A DNA stretch of 64,000 nucleotides from JAACFF01 sp963807975 (GCA_963807975.1 CAWEDV010000001.1:1488001-1552000), one strand, 5' to 3'. Counted from the first letter of the stretch, positions 1 through 8,785 are shown. The notes: generated from the letters alone by a model not told the origin. Numbers and translations: made by a program.

Positions 1-137
1 AAGATCCAGAGCGCTATGCTCAGATCCGCGCTTCTTTGGCGCGAGCTCAAATTCGTGTTGATACAGCTCGGCGCCGTCGTCGTCGGCAGATGCCAACAGG
101 CCGGCAAATGGAAACGGAAGGGGACGATAACCAGTAG
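1..137 (+). CDS. atpC: ATP synthase epsilon subunit, C-terminal end (partial)
   Basis: An open frame enters from the left edge and stops with TAG at 135-137. It encodes about 44 residues with an Ala/Arg-rich helix (ASLARAQIRVDTARRRRR) and then a short polar tail. The alternating Ala/Arg helix ending in an arginine run is typical of the C-terminal helical hairpin of the F1F0 ATP synthase epsilon subunit, which modulates rotary catalysis. The downstream mreB-type gene starts inside its stop codon (TAGTG), so the two are probably co-transcribed. The N-terminal beta-sandwich lies outside the window, so the call rests on a short helix and context. Any other basic helical C-terminus would be the alternative. 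Confidence 0.6.
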   Translation, partial: DPERYAQIRASLARAQIRVDTARRRRRRQMPTGRQMETEGDDNQ

Positions 138-1153
138 TGGCCCTGTTCACTCCCTATATAGCCATTGATTTGGGGACGGTCAATGTTTTGGTCCATGACC
201 AGGGCCGGGGCGTCGTTCTCCAAGAGCCGTCTGTGGTAGCCGTTCGTGAAGACGGCAATAAAACCATCATCGTCGAAGTCGGCCGTGCTGCCAAAGAGAT
301 GTACGGCCGTACCCCAGAAGAAATCGAAGTAATGCGTCCACTGCGTGATGGCGTCATCGCCGACTATTTCGTCACGCAGGGCATGCTCGAGTATTTCATT
401 AGCAAAGTTGCTGGTCGTTTACACCTGCGCAAACCCATCGTTATGATCAGCGTCCCGTACGGCGTCACCAGCGTAGAAAGGCGCGCCGTACGTGAGGCAG
501 CCTTAGCGGCCGGAGCACGCGAGGTGCATTTAATTCCAGAACCTTTGGCCGCAGCCATCGGTGCTGGATTACCGGTTGGCACCCCCACCGGAAATCTGGT
601 CGTCGATCTGGGTGGCGGTTCTTCAGAGGCGGCTGTCGTGTCCATGAATGGTATAGTCTGCGCCGAATCGGTGCGCGTTGCTGGTGTCCATTTGGATGAA
701 GCGATCATCAATTACATTCGTAAGAAGTACAACTTGATAATTGGTGAGCCCACGGCGGAGGCGATCAAGATCAAGATCGGTTCTGCGCTTGAATTAGACG
801 ACCGGCTGGAAATGCAGGTCCAAGGGCGCGATCAGATTGCCGGTCTGCCCAAGACCATCACCGTCTACTCCAGCGAAGTTGTTGAGGCCATGACCGAGCA
901 GCTCTCAGCCATTGTGAACGTGGTTCGCGCTGTGCTGGCCAAGACACCACCTGAGCTTTCCTCGGACATCATCGACCGCGGTATGGCCCTAACCGGCGGC
1001 GGCGCGCTTTTGCGTGAAATCGACACTCTGCTCACCAAAGAAACGGGCGTTCCGGCCTACGTTGCCGACAATCCTATCGCTTGTACGGCCCTAGGAGCAG
1101 GCAAAGCGTTGGCTGAACTACCTATCTTACAGCGCAGTGTGCCTGATATGTAA
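137..1153 (+). CDS. mreB: Rod shape-determining protein, MreB/Mbl actin family
   Basis: Bacterial actin homologue that forms membrane-associated filaments and positions the cell-wall elongation machinery. The 338-residue protein has the full actin-like ATPase layout: phosphate-1 loop near residues 10-16 (IDLGTVN), connect and phosphate-2 region (VVDLGGGSSEAAV) near 155-165, and the adenosine loop near 285 (LTGGGALL). The start is GTG, sharing one base with the upstream atpC stop, with a purine-rich stretch (GGAAGGGG) before it. No mreC or mreD follows; the gene is closed by a strong terminator. Length is normal for the family. A divergent role outside rod shape cannot be excluded, since the partner genes are absent here. 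Confidence 0.93.
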   Translation: MALFTPYIAIDLGTVNVLVHDQGRGVVLQEPSVVAVREDGNKTIIVEVGRAAKEMYGRTPEEIEVMRPLRDGVIADYFVTQGMLEYFISKVAGRLHLRKPIVMISVPYGVTSVERRAVREAALAAGAREVHLIPEPLAAAIGAGLPVGTPTGNLVVDLGGGSSEAAVVSMNGIVCAESVRVAGVHLDEAIINYIRKKYNLIIGEPTAEAIKIKIGSALELDDRLEMQVQGRDQIAGLPKTITVYSSEVVEAMTEQLSAIVNVVRAVLAKTPPELSSDIIDRGMALTGGGALLREIDTLLTKETGVPAYVADNPIACTALGAGKALAELPILQRSVPDM

Positions 1154-1183
1154 GCTGCAGCCAAAGTTACTAAGTGGCAACCA

Positions 1184-1216
1184 AAAAGCCCGTATGCTCA
1201 AAACATACGGGCTTTT
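1184..1216. terminator. Bidirectional intrinsic terminator between mreB and rex
   Basis: A perfect 13-bp inverted repeat (AAAAGCCCGTATG / CATACGGGCTTTT, 7-base loop) carries an A-run on one side and a T-run on the other, so it can terminate the convergent mreB (+) and rex (-) transcripts. Confidence 0.9.
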
Positions 1217-1234
1217 ATTCTAGAAATGGTTTCT

Positions 1235-1858
1235 TTAGAGTGGTAAGTAGTAAGTCATGCGCTGTAAGCGCATCACAGGATCACTGTAGCTAATTTGCAC
1301 ACCGTCTGGCACCACCAGATGGATGGGCACATAACTCAAGATAGCCTTTATTCCCGCCTCGACCAGACGGTCCGTCATCTCCTGCGCGACATCGACCGGA
1401 ACGGCGAGTATGGCGACAGTGACCTTCAGCCGTCCAATTGTTTCTTCCATCTGGGCGGCATCCTCGACAACGAGGTCGCCCGTTTCTAACCCTACTTTTG
1501 CGGGATCACTGTCGAACACACAATCGATTTTGAATCCCCGATGTTGGAATCCCCGATAATTAGCCAGCGCATGGCCTAAATACCCAGCACCGACTACGGC
1601 CACCCCCCACTCTTTATTCAAATGCAATATTTGGGTCAGTTGATCAATCAGATAACCGATGTGGTAACCCGTACCCTGCTTACCGAACTCGCCAAAATGG
1701 GACAGGTCCTTGCGAATTTGAGCAGAACTTATGCCCAACCGCTGACCCAAATCGCGCGAGGATGTTGTCGTCTTCTCCGCGCTCTCGGCCAATCGTTTTA
1801 ATTCTCGCAAATAGAGAGGTAAACGCCCAATCACAATGTCTGGAATTTCGTTGGCCAC
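1235..1858 (-). CDS. rex: Redox-sensing transcriptional repressor Rex
   Basis: Rex is a homodimeric repressor that senses the NADH/NAD+ ratio: NADH binding releases it from operators of the form TTGTGA-N6-TCACAA. The 207-residue protein has the family length. The N-terminal winged helix (residues about 1-80) contains the recognition segment SSAQIRKDLSHFGEFG. The Rossmann domain begins near residue 83 with VAVVGAGYLGHALANY, the dinucleotide-binding glycine loop. The final helix is the domain-swapped C-terminus. It is monocistronic, with an SD (AAAGGAT) about ten bases before ATG. A degenerate Rex site overlaps the leader, suggesting autoregulation. A perfect Rex box lies before the hydrogenase operon at 28182-28199, a likely direct target. 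Confidence 0.96.
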   Translation of the reverse strand: MANEIPDIVIGRLPLYLRELKRLAESAEKTTTSSRDLGQRLGISSAQIRKDLSHFGEFGKQGTGYHIGYLIDQLTQILHLNKEWGVAVVGAGYLGHALANYRGFQHRGFKIDCVFDSDPAKVGLETGDLVVEDAAQMEETIGRLKVTVAILAVPVDVAQEMTDRLVEAGIKAILSYVPIHLVVPDGVQISYSDPVMRLQRMTYYLPL

Positions 1859-1871
1859 GGTTCAAATCCTT

Positions 1872-1889
1872 TCGTGCAACTTTTCACAA
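1872..1889. promoter_or_regulatory. Possible degenerate Rex operator in the rex leader
   Basis: TCGTGC-AACTTT-TCACAA. One half is a perfect Rex half-site (TCACAA); the other matches TTGTGA at four of six positions, with exactly six bases between. It overlaps the rex SD region, just downstream of an AT-rich stretch on the reverse strand that could be a -10. Autoregulation is inferred; one half-site is poor. Confidence 0.4.
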
Positions 1890-2115
1890 ATTTTAACATA
1901 GCGCCACAATTGCAGCAACCAGCCTCAAGCTTTAAAATGCGGTTGTGGGAGCTGGCATCACCTGCTTCAAAATGGCGGCTAACAGGCTTATAAGCAGCTC
2001 GTCTGGGTAATCCTATTAATTCGCCCGTTAATCGATATTTGTTATATTTGCTCAGGCACATGACTTCGACGCCGGAATCCAGCTTATCGTTAGCACGAAG
2101 TCCATCGATTCTGTT

Positions 2116-3276
2116 ATGCACGTCGCTATAAATGCTTATTTCTGGAACCAACCCTACACTGGCAGTGGACAATACACACGACAACTTGTCCAGCACCTCG
2201 TCCGCCATGTGTCGGATCTGCAAATTACGCTTGTTTTTCCGCAGCTAGAAGAAGCTGAAGAAGCGCAGCAGGTTCCATCAGGTGTTGCCGTTCATAACTT
2301 GTCATCGCGGACTGGGCACGCGGCCAAGGCGCTGTTCGAGCAGGTTCATTTCCCACGCGCCTGTGTCGCAGTGGGTGCAACGCTGGCCCATGTGCCATAC
2401 TGGGGCGGCCCGCTGCGTTCACCTGTCCCCCTCATTGTTACGGTCCATGATCTAACCACCATGCTCGTGCCCCAGTACAGAGGCAGCATACGAGCGCGGA
2501 TGTACACCGCCCTCGTCAGCGCCAGCGCACGGGGGGCCAACCATGTCCTCACCGATTCCTTTTCTAGTAAACTGGATATTATGGACCATTTACAAATTCC
2601 AGAAGAGGATGTTACGGCCGTTTACCTGGCCGCTGGACCCCAATTCTCGCCAAGGAACAACTCCTTGACCGATATGGCCACACTGCAAAAGTATGATCTT
2701 CCCGATTTCTATGTGCTCTACCTGGGCGGTTACGCTCTACACAAAAACGTCAGCACCTTACTGCATGCTTACAAATTTGTGGCCCAGGCTTTAGGCGAAG
2801 ATTACCCACTCGTATTGGCAGGCAGAAGACCGCAGACGGTTTCAGCTTCATTCCCTGACTATGACCAAATTATCGAAAACCTGGGTCTCAGCGGTTTCGT
2901 GCGTTGGATTGGCGTGGTTGACGAAGAGGATAAGTCGGTCCTCTATCGCAATGCCGAGTCATTTGTCTTCCCCAGTCGCTATGAAGGTTTTGGATTGGGC
3001 CCCTTGGAAGCCATGGCCTGCGGCACGCCAGTTGTTACCTCTAACAGCACCTCCCTACCAGAGGTAGTGGGATCCGCCGCTTTCGCCGTCGATGCCGACG
3101 ATGTACGGGAAATGGCTGGCGCTATCATCGCCAGCGTCATCGACGAGCCGCTGCGGGCGGAGCTGCGACGTATGGGACCGGAGCAAGCGGCGAAATTTAC
3201 CTGGCAAGGAACGGCCACGGAAACGGCCTTGGTGTATGATCTGGTCAGCCGCAAGGCGTTGAAGTCAGGACGCTAA
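2116..3276 (+). CDS. Glycosyltransferase, GT4 (GT-B) family
   Basis: Retaining glycosyltransferase that moves a sugar from a nucleotide-sugar donor to an acceptor, probably in surface polysaccharide or glycolipid synthesis. The 386 residues show the two-Rossmann GT-B layout. The N-terminal half begins MHVAINAYFW with the glycine-containing loop YTGSGQYTRQL near residue 15. The C-terminal half carries LGGYALHKNVSTLL and the donor-site signature FPSRYEGFGLGPLEAMACG (about residues 285-305), containing the E-x7-E motif of GT4. It is a single gene between rex and argS with no other glycan genes nearby, so the donor and acceptor are unknown. The 257 bases before it hold only the rex leader and no other visible gene. 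Confidence 0.88.
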   Translation: MHVAINAYFWNQPYTGSGQYTRQLVQHLVRHVSDLQITLVFPQLEEAEEAQQVPSGVAVHNLSSRTGHAAKALFEQVHFPRACVAVGATLAHVPYWGGPLRSPVPLIVTVHDLTTMLVPQYRGSIRARMYTALVSASARGANHVLTDSFSSKLDIMDHLQIPEEDVTAVYLAAGPQFSPRNNSLTDMATLQKYDLPDFYVLYLGGYALHKNVSTLLHAYKFVAQALGEDYPLVLAGRRPQTVSASFPDYDQIIENLGLSGFVRWIGVVDEEDKSVLYRNAESFVFPSRYEGFGLGPLEAMACGTPVVTSNSTSLPEVVGSAAFAVDADDVREMAGAIIASVIDEPLRAELRRMGPEQAAKFTWQGTATETALVYDLVSRKALKSGR

Positions 3277-3497
3277 ACGCCCTGCAACATTTCCAGCCAT
3301 CCAAATTGGTTCCGGCTTGTCCCTACTGTCCAGCCAAGCTAAAATACCGCCCGAAATCAAGGTGCCAAATCCCGGCTTTTGGCAAAATTGAAAACTGAGC
3401 GACAGCCTGAAGCTGGCAAGAGGTTTGGGTAAAAACCGGGGATCTTGACATTTTGTGGATGCGCGCCCCCATGGCGCTCGAGGAGAAGAAGACAAGC

Positions 3498-5159
3498 ATG
3501 CGAATACATCATGATTTGGCCGCGCGAGTTCACTCCGCCATTGAGCGTGCTCAAGCCAGTGGAGACCTGCCCGAATTTGACATTCCGGAGATCTTGGTAG
3601 AGCGACCCCGTGATCCATCTCACGGAGATTATGCCACCGCAATCGCTTTGCAGTTGGCCCGTTTGGCTCGTATGGCTCCCATCAAAATCGCCGAAATCAT
3701 CGCTACTTACCTCGAAAAACCTGATTACCTCAGCGAGTTTTCCATACTTCCTCCTGGCTTCTTCAATTTCATATTGGCGCGGGATTGGCTGCAAGAAGAA
3801 ACGAATCGCATTCTTGATCAAGAATTTACGTACGGCAGCTTTCACCTTGGAGATGGTAAAAAGGCCCAGGTTGAATGTGTCAGTGCCAACCCCACCGGCC
3901 CCATTACGTTGGGACGTATCCGCGGCGGGGTCATGGGTGACATGCTGGCCCGTGCCTTACGTGCCGCCGGTTATGATGTCACACTGGAATACTATTACAA
4001 CGATGCCGGGCGCCAAATCACCATGCTTGGTGAAGCGATTCAGATTCGTTACTTACAGAAGCTGGGTGAAGATGTTTCTTTAAGCGACGAACATTACCAA
4101 GGGGCATACATCGCCACGCTGGCCGGCGAACTATTTGAACAGCACGGTGACTCCTTGCGCGATGAGCCGGTATCCTATTTCTCCGATTACGGCGTGTCCG
4201 AAATTTCGCAGCAGCAGAAGGACAGCCTCAGGCGCATCAACATTGAATTTGATGTTTTCTACCGCGAGCAGAGCTTATACGAAAGCGGCCGTGTTTGGGA
4301 AGCGGTTCAAACCCTGGAAGAAAAAGGCTACGTCTATGAAAAAGACAATGCTAAATGGTTCAAGTCCACCGAATTTGGCGACGACCAGGATCGGGTTCTG
4401 GTCAAAGCCAGCGGCGAACCAACCTATCGTCTGCCCGATATCGCCTATCATTGGGACAAGGGCCAGCGCGGCTTCGATCTGGTCGTCGACATCTTTGGCC
4501 CAGACCACCATGCCACAGCTCCCCAGGTCTTGATGGGCGTGGAAGCGCTTGGTTATGACACAGATTTCGTAAAAACGGTTCTGCACCAGTTTGTGACGCT
4601 TACGCGCGGCGGTAAAAAGGTTAAGATGAGCACCCGCCGAGGTATTTTTGTCACTTTGGACGAGTTGGTCGACGAAGTTGGCGCCGATCCCATTCGTTAC
4701 TTTTTTATCTCCCGTTCTGGCAACAGCCAGATCGATTTTGACATGGATCTCGCCGTCGAACAATCAGACAAAAATCCGGTCTATTACATCCAGAATGCGC
4801 ATGTGCGCTGTGCCGGCATTTTACGCAAATGGGAAGCAGCCGGACGGGACCCCAATGCGGATAAAGCGGCCGACATGAGCTTGCTAACCCACGAGAAAGA
4901 ATTGGCCTTTCTGCGCAAAGCAGTTGAGCTGAGTGAAATCCTGGAAAAGATCACCACCACCTTGGAGCCACACCGCATCACGTTTTACGCCTATGATCTG
5001 GCGGCTATGTTGCACACAACTTACGAGGAGTGCCGCGTATTGCACAGTGACGTACCAAAAGCGCTGCAGTTGGCGCGGCTGCACTTCTACCGTGCGGCAA
5101 AGCAGCTATTGGCACGCGTTTTAGATCTGATGGGCATGAGCGCGCCTGAAGTCATGTAG
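3498..5159 (+). CDS. argS: Arginyl-tRNA synthetase with atypical HIGH motif
   Basis: Class I synthetase charging tRNA-Arg with arginine in the cytoplasm. From the chosen ATG (AGGAG at 3481-3485 upstream) it is 553 residues, normal for ArgRS; an in-frame upstream ATG lacks an SD. The order is N-terminal Arg-S domain (1-100), Rossmann catalytic core starting VECVSANPTGP, KMSKS-like loop KVKMSTRRG near residue 375, and the C-terminal DALR anticodon-binding helical domain (about 435-553). The HIGH signature, normally H-x-G-H after NPTGP, reads T-L-G-R here, so both histidines are absent while flanking residues are preserved (RGGVMGD). The frame is intact, so this is substitution and not damage. 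It is the only argS in the window. Confidence 0.93.
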   Translation: MRIHHDLAARVHSAIERAQASGDLPEFDIPEILVERPRDPSHGDYATAIALQLARLARMAPIKIAEIIATYLEKPDYLSEFSILPPGFFNFILARDWLQEETNRILDQEFTYGSFHLGDGKKAQVECVSANPTGPITLGRIRGGVMGDMLARALRAAGYDVTLEYYYNDAGRQITMLGEAIQIRYLQKLGEDVSLSDEHYQGAYIATLAGELFEQHGDSLRDEPVSYFSDYGVSEISQQQKDSLRRINIEFDVFYREQSLYESGRVWEAVQTLEEKGYVYEKDNAKWFKSTEFGDDQDRVLVKASGEPTYRLPDIAYHWDKGQRGFDLVVDIFGPDHHATAPQVLMGVEALGYDTDFVKTVLHQFVTLTRGGKKVKMSTRRGIFVTLDELVDEVGADPIRYFFISRSGNSQIDFDMDLAVEQSDKNPVYYIQNAHVRCAGILRKWEAAGRDPNADKAADMSLLTHEKELAFLRKAVELSEILEKITTTLEPHRITFYAYDLAAMLHTTYEECRVLHSDVPKALQLARLHFYRAAKQLLARVLDLMGMSAPEVM

Positions 5160-5183
5160 TTTTTGCTAATTGGAGGGCAATGA

Positions 5184-5738
5184 ATGAGTATTAAAGCAGA
5201 CAGCTGGATCCGCCGCATGGCGGAAGAAGAAGGAATGATTGAACCATTTGTGAATGGACAGGTGCGGGAAGGCGTTATTTCCTATGGCTTATCTTCCTAT
5301 GGATATGACATTCGGGTCAGCAATGAGTTCAAAATCTTCACCAATGTCCATTCAGCCATCGTCGATCCCAAGGATTTCAATCCAAAATCCTTTGTCGATT
5401 ATCATGGCGATATCTGCGTCATTCCCCCGAATTCCTTTGTCCTGGCACAGACCGTGGAATACTTCCGCATTCCACGCAATGTGCTTACCGTCTGCCTGGG
5501 CAAAAGCACCTATGCGCGCTGCGGGTTAATTGTCAACGTCACCCCTTTTGAACCGGAATGGGAAGGGTATGTTACGCTGGAAATCAGCAATACTACCCCA
5601 TTGCCCGCCCGTATCTACGCCAATGAAGGTATTGCCCAGGTGCTTTTCTTTGAATCCGACGAAACATGCGAGATATCATACGCCGATCGCAAGGGCAAAT
5701 ATCAAAACCAACAAGAAATCTTGCTACCCCGCATCTAG
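5184..5738 (+). CDS. dcd: dCTP deaminase
   Basis: Deaminates dCTP to dUTP (some homologues also hydrolyse to dUMP), feeding dTTP synthesis. The 184-residue protein has the trimeric dUTPase-like fold with family motifs: LSSYGYDIRVS near residue 37, the GKSTYARCGL segment near 110, and the EPEWEGYVTLEISN block near 130-145, which holds the expected catalytic glutamate. The SD GGAGGG sits seven bases before ATG. It lies 24 bases after argS in the same direction and is probably co-transcribed. Whether it is mono- or bifunctional (DCD-DUT) cannot be decided by eye. Confidence 0.95.
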   Translation: MSIKADSWIRRMAEEEGMIEPFVNGQVREGVISYGLSSYGYDIRVSNEFKIFTNVHSAIVDPKDFNPKSFVDYHGDICVIPPNSFVLAQTVEYFRIPRNVLTVCLGKSTYARCGLIVNVTPFEPEWEGYVTLEISNTTPLPARIYANEGIAQVLFFESDETCEISYADRKGKYQNQQEILLPRI

Positions 5739-5779
5739 ACTCAGGCGGTCGCCAGTTTTCTACACCCTAGAGGTCAAAC

Positions 5780-6697
5780 ATGAAGACTTTGCCAATCGCG
5801 GCCTTTCGTAAAGCGGAGGAATTCTTGCGCTCTCAGGCACGCCCGCTCGAGCAGGCTCTTTTCGCCGTCTTTGCACACGCTGCCCGGCCTACCTGGGCTT
5901 TAGAGGAATTGGCCGCTTTCCAAAACAGCGACGGCGGATTTGGCCACGGCTTGGAACCTGATTTACAGCTCCCCGCCTCCTCGATTCTGGCCACCACCGT
6001 CGCCCTACAGCACCTACGCATGCTCCAGGTCACGGCCGATCACCCCTTGGTTGTAGGAGCCATGCGCTATCTTCTGGATACCTACAACAGCACGGCGCAG
6101 GCCTGGCCCTTTATACCGCCCCAGGTTTCTGATTTTCCACGTGCCCCCTGGTGGCAGTACAGCAGTGATCTCAGCCAATACCTGGCCAATCCTAGAGCTG
6201 AAATAGTCGGCTTCCTCTTTGACTATCCCCAACTCTCAACAGCGGAGCTGCGCCAGACACTGCTAACATCCACGATAGACTACCTGGTCAACTTGACCGG
6301 TCCTCTAAAAATGCACGAGCTACTCTGTTACGGCCGTTTGGCTGAAACTGCTAATCTGCCGCAGTCCGCACGGGATCAATTGCTCGCTCTCATGCAGCCC
6401 TCGATCAATTCGGTTGTAGCGATCGATCCCGCTGCCTGGGATGGTTATGTGCTCAAACCGCTTGGGTTAGCGCCTACGCCGAATTCACTTTTTGCCCCGG
6501 GATTTCAGGACAGCATCGGCCGAAATCTCGATTTTGAAATTTCACAGCAGGGACATGATGGATCATGGACCCCGGCCTGGACATGGGGTGACGCTTATCC
6601 GGAGGCGTGGCTGCAAGCCAAACGGGCCTGGCAGGGCGTGCTCACGGTCAATACGGTGCGGACTTTAGCGGCGTATGGCCGTCTAGAAGAAGCTTAG
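5780..6697 (+). CDS. Conserved protein with terpenoid-cyclase/prenyltransferase-type toroid repeats
   Basis: A 305-residue protein of unknown function. It contains alpha-helical repeats ending in QNSDGGFGHGLE (near residue 54) and QQGHDGSWTPAW (near 257), the QxxDGGF/W-like turn shared by squalene cyclases and prenyltransferase subunits with an alpha-alpha toroid fold. It lacks the DXDD catalytic motif of cyclases and is half their length, so a cyclase reaction is not supported. There is no signal peptide. An SD (GAGGT) precedes the ATG, 41 bases after dcd. The role is unknown; a binding or scaffold function is only a guess. Confidence 0.6.
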   Translation: MKTLPIAAFRKAEEFLRSQARPLEQALFAVFAHAARPTWALEELAAFQNSDGGFGHGLEPDLQLPASSILATTVALQHLRMLQVTADHPLVVGAMRYLLDTYNSTAQAWPFIPPQVSDFPRAPWWQYSSDLSQYLANPRAEIVGFLFDYPQLSTAELRQTLLTSTIDYLVNLTGPLKMHELLCYGRLAETANLPQSARDQLLALMQPSINSVVAIDPAAWDGYVLKPLGLAPTPNSLFAPGFQDSIGRNLDFEISQQGHDGSWTPAWTWGDAYPEAWLQAKRAWQGVLTVNTVRTLAAYGRLEEA

Positions 6698-6718
6698 CGA
6701 AAGTCGATGACTCCCGGA

Positions 6719-8128
6719 TCAGTTTCTTTCAATGATGGGCATGAATAGAAATTGATCCGGTACGCCAAAAAAGTCCTGCATTTCCCCGAATAACTCATCC
6801 GCGATTTCCGGTTTCTGATCAATTAGATTCTCTGTTTCATAAAGCGAAGAATCCTGCAGCTCATAAAGCTCATCCAACTGCGCTGACTGATGCGTATGAA
6901 TCAGCTTCCATCCATCCTTCTTGACTGAAAAGAGCGGTGTATGGGGAGCTATCCAGTAGGTTAGACCATCGGGATCACTTTCTCCGGACATTTCGCTAAC
7001 GATCAGACGATCTTCTGCGGGCTCAGCTCCCTGCATTTGCGGGTATAAGCTTTGTCCATCCATATCAGGTGGCAGCGGTAAATCGATCATATCCAGCAAT
7101 GTCGGTGTGATATCCATCATATGTACCGGCGCCTCGAACTGCTGTCCTCCCGCAATCTGGTTCGGATAGCTGATTAGTAGAGGAATACGCACGACTTCTT
7201 CGTACAAAGAGTTTCCGTGAACCCATCTGCCATGTTCGCCAAACATCTCCCCATGATCGCTGGTGACAACGATGATACTGTTTTCCAGCATGCTTTCATT
7301 TTCAAGATAGGTGAACATTGCACCTAATTTAGAATCCCAATAATTGATTTCGCCATCATAGAGGGCCAGCAGATGTTCGATATCTCGTTCGCTGGGCACT
7401 ATAGCTCCAGACACGACATCACGTCCATGCCCAAATGCTTCGGCGGTCAAGGTTCCCGTATAGGTACTGTCGTACTTGATGTCAAAAGGCGCAGGTGGAT
7501 CGTACCAGGAGTGTGGATCCAGGTAGTAGAGGAATAGAAACAACGGTTGGTCATTCTGCTGGATGGCTCCCAAATTCCCATCCAGCCAATCGAGGGCAAT
7601 CTCATTGAGGGCATCGGCCCTTGTCTTGTCCGCTCCCGCTGTGCTTTCGTATGTATCGAATCCTTGAGCATAACCAAAACCAGACTGCAGCCACCAGTTG
7701 CTGACAAAACCAGCCGTAACGTAGCCAGCATCACGCAGATACTCGGCAAGCATCTTTTCCTCGCCAGGTATACGGCCGTCCATTGCTGTCCAAATCGTAT
7801 CAATGCTGCTTGGCGTGTGGCTGGTGAGCATGGCGCCGTTGGACGGGTTTGTCCACGAGGAAGCCGCCGTTACATCGCTGAACAAGGCTCCCTTATCGGC
7901 CACCCAAGCATCAACATTAGGCGTTGTTTCACGGGCGTACCCATAAGCGGATACGTGATCAGGGCGCAAAGAGTCCACGACCACGAAGATGATATGGGGC
8001 GCTGTTCCAGCATTTGCCTCAACGGGCAGCACTGCAAAGTCCCCAATCCACCCAGCCACAGCCATGATCAACAACATGGCTATGAACAGCACGGCGGCGC
8101 TCTGGGAAACACGATTGGTTCTCTTCAT
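6719..8128 (-). CDS. Secreted sulfatase-like hydrolase with Thr at the nucleophile position
   Basis: Alkaline-phosphatase-superfamily hydrolase of 469 residues. An N-terminal hydrophobic segment (about residues 12-38) is a signal peptide or anchor. The metal-binding start IIFVVVDSLRPDHVSAYG follows, and the second metal site is VVTSDHGEMFGEHG. At the nucleophile, classical sulfatases have C/S-x-P-x-R, the formylglycine motif; here the sequence is WTNPSNGAMLTS, giving Thr-x-Pro-Ser with no Cys. That resembles members using Thr directly, as in lipoteichoic-acid synthases and nucleotide phosphodiesterases. The substrate may be a phospho- or sulfo-ester. The protein ends in FLFMPIIERN, similar to the end of the subtilase at 48324-50003. 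Confidence 0.82.
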   Translation of the reverse strand: MKRTNRVSQSAAVLFIAMLLIMAVAGWIGDFAVLPVEANAGTAPHIIFVVVDSLRPDHVSAYGYARETTPNVDAWVADKGALFSDVTAASSWTNPSNGAMLTSHTPSSIDTIWTAMDGRIPGEEKMLAEYLRDAGYVTAGFVSNWWLQSGFGYAQGFDTYESTAGADKTRADALNEIALDWLDGNLGAIQQNDQPLFLFLYYLDPHSWYDPPAPFDIKYDSTYTGTLTAEAFGHGRDVVSGAIVPSERDIEHLLALYDGEINYWDSKLGAMFTYLENESMLENSIIVVTSDHGEMFGEHGRWVHGNSLYEEVVRIPLLISYPNQIAGGQQFEAPVHMMDITPTLLDMIDLPLPPDMDGQSLYPQMQGAEPAEDRLIVSEMSGESDPDGLTYWIAPHTPLFSVKKDGWKLIHTHQSAQLDELYELQDSSLYETENLIDQKPEIADELFGEMQDFFGVPDQFLFMPIIERN

Positions 8129-8179
8129 CAGGCTCTCCTCTTAATGCCGGCTGTTAGAATGGACCTAAGGCAATGAAAG

Positions 8180-8785
8180 CTAGAAATTCTCAGGAATCCG
8201 TGCTTGTTCTGCACTGTAGTACTCTTGAAGTTTTTTGATATCAACCTCTATATCGCCCGTAGGCCACAACACCTCCTCAAATCGGAATTCCTTCCGGCTG
8301 TAGTCAAATACCACGGGAAAGATGGGCACGTTGGCTCCCTGCGCGATATGGTAGAATCCGCTCCTCCACCTGTCAGTCCTCAAACGCGTCCCTTCTGGCG
8401 TAATGACCAGAATAAACTGATCACGTTCATTAAACTCGTTTATCGCCGCCTCGACATAGCCACCTGTAGCCTTACGGTCAATAGGTGCACCACCCAGCCA
8501 GCGCATATAGGTGCCCAGTGGTTCCCAGAAGAGCGATTTCTTGGCCATAAACGACAGGCGTAAGCCAAGAGCAAACAAAGGTGCCAAACCCACCGGGAAG
8601 TCGACATTGGAAGTATGAGGGGCCACAATCATCATCATTTTGGGCTGATCAGGAAACTGCCCAGCATAGTGCCAACCCATAAGCGCCGTGTAAGCTCTTC
8701 CAAGAAATAAAGTGAGCCGGTTGCCTCTTTGTGGTATTGCATCAGGTACTTCAGGTAGGCGGAGACGTTCTTCGAGACCCATCAA
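8180..8785 (-). CDS. 1-acylglycerol-3-phosphate acyltransferase family protein (PlsC-like)
   Basis: Membrane-associated acyltransferase that likely moves an acyl chain onto a lysophospholipid or related glycerolipid. The 201 residues contain the catalytic H-x4-D motif (PHTSNVD, near residue 56) and the substrate-binding PEGTR motif near residue 129. The spacing is normal for the PlsC superfamily, but the protein is short and lacks a clear N-terminal membrane helix. Its ATG overlaps the polA stop (ATGA), so it is translationally coupled behind DNA polymerase I. The coupling to polA is positional and says little about function. The acyl acceptor is unknown. Confidence 0.85.
   Translation of the reverse strand: MMGLEERLRLPEVPDAIPQRGNRLTLFLGRAYTALMGWHYAGQFPDQPKMMMIVAPHTSNVDFPVGLAPLFALGLRLSFMAKKSLFWEPLGTYMRWLGGAPIDRKATGGYVEAAINEFNERDQFILVITPEGTRLRTDRWRSGFYHIAQGANVPIFPVVFDYSRKEFRFEEVLWPTGDIEVDIKKLQEYYSAEQARIPENF

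Noticed and set aside
1831..2223. 130-codon reverse frame between rex and the glycosyltransferase
   Set aside because: It overlaps the ends of both genes, and its product shows no known pattern or start signal.
7547..8176. 209-codon open frame antisense to the sulfatase-like gene
   Set aside because: Opposite a well-supported gene; no family likeness.
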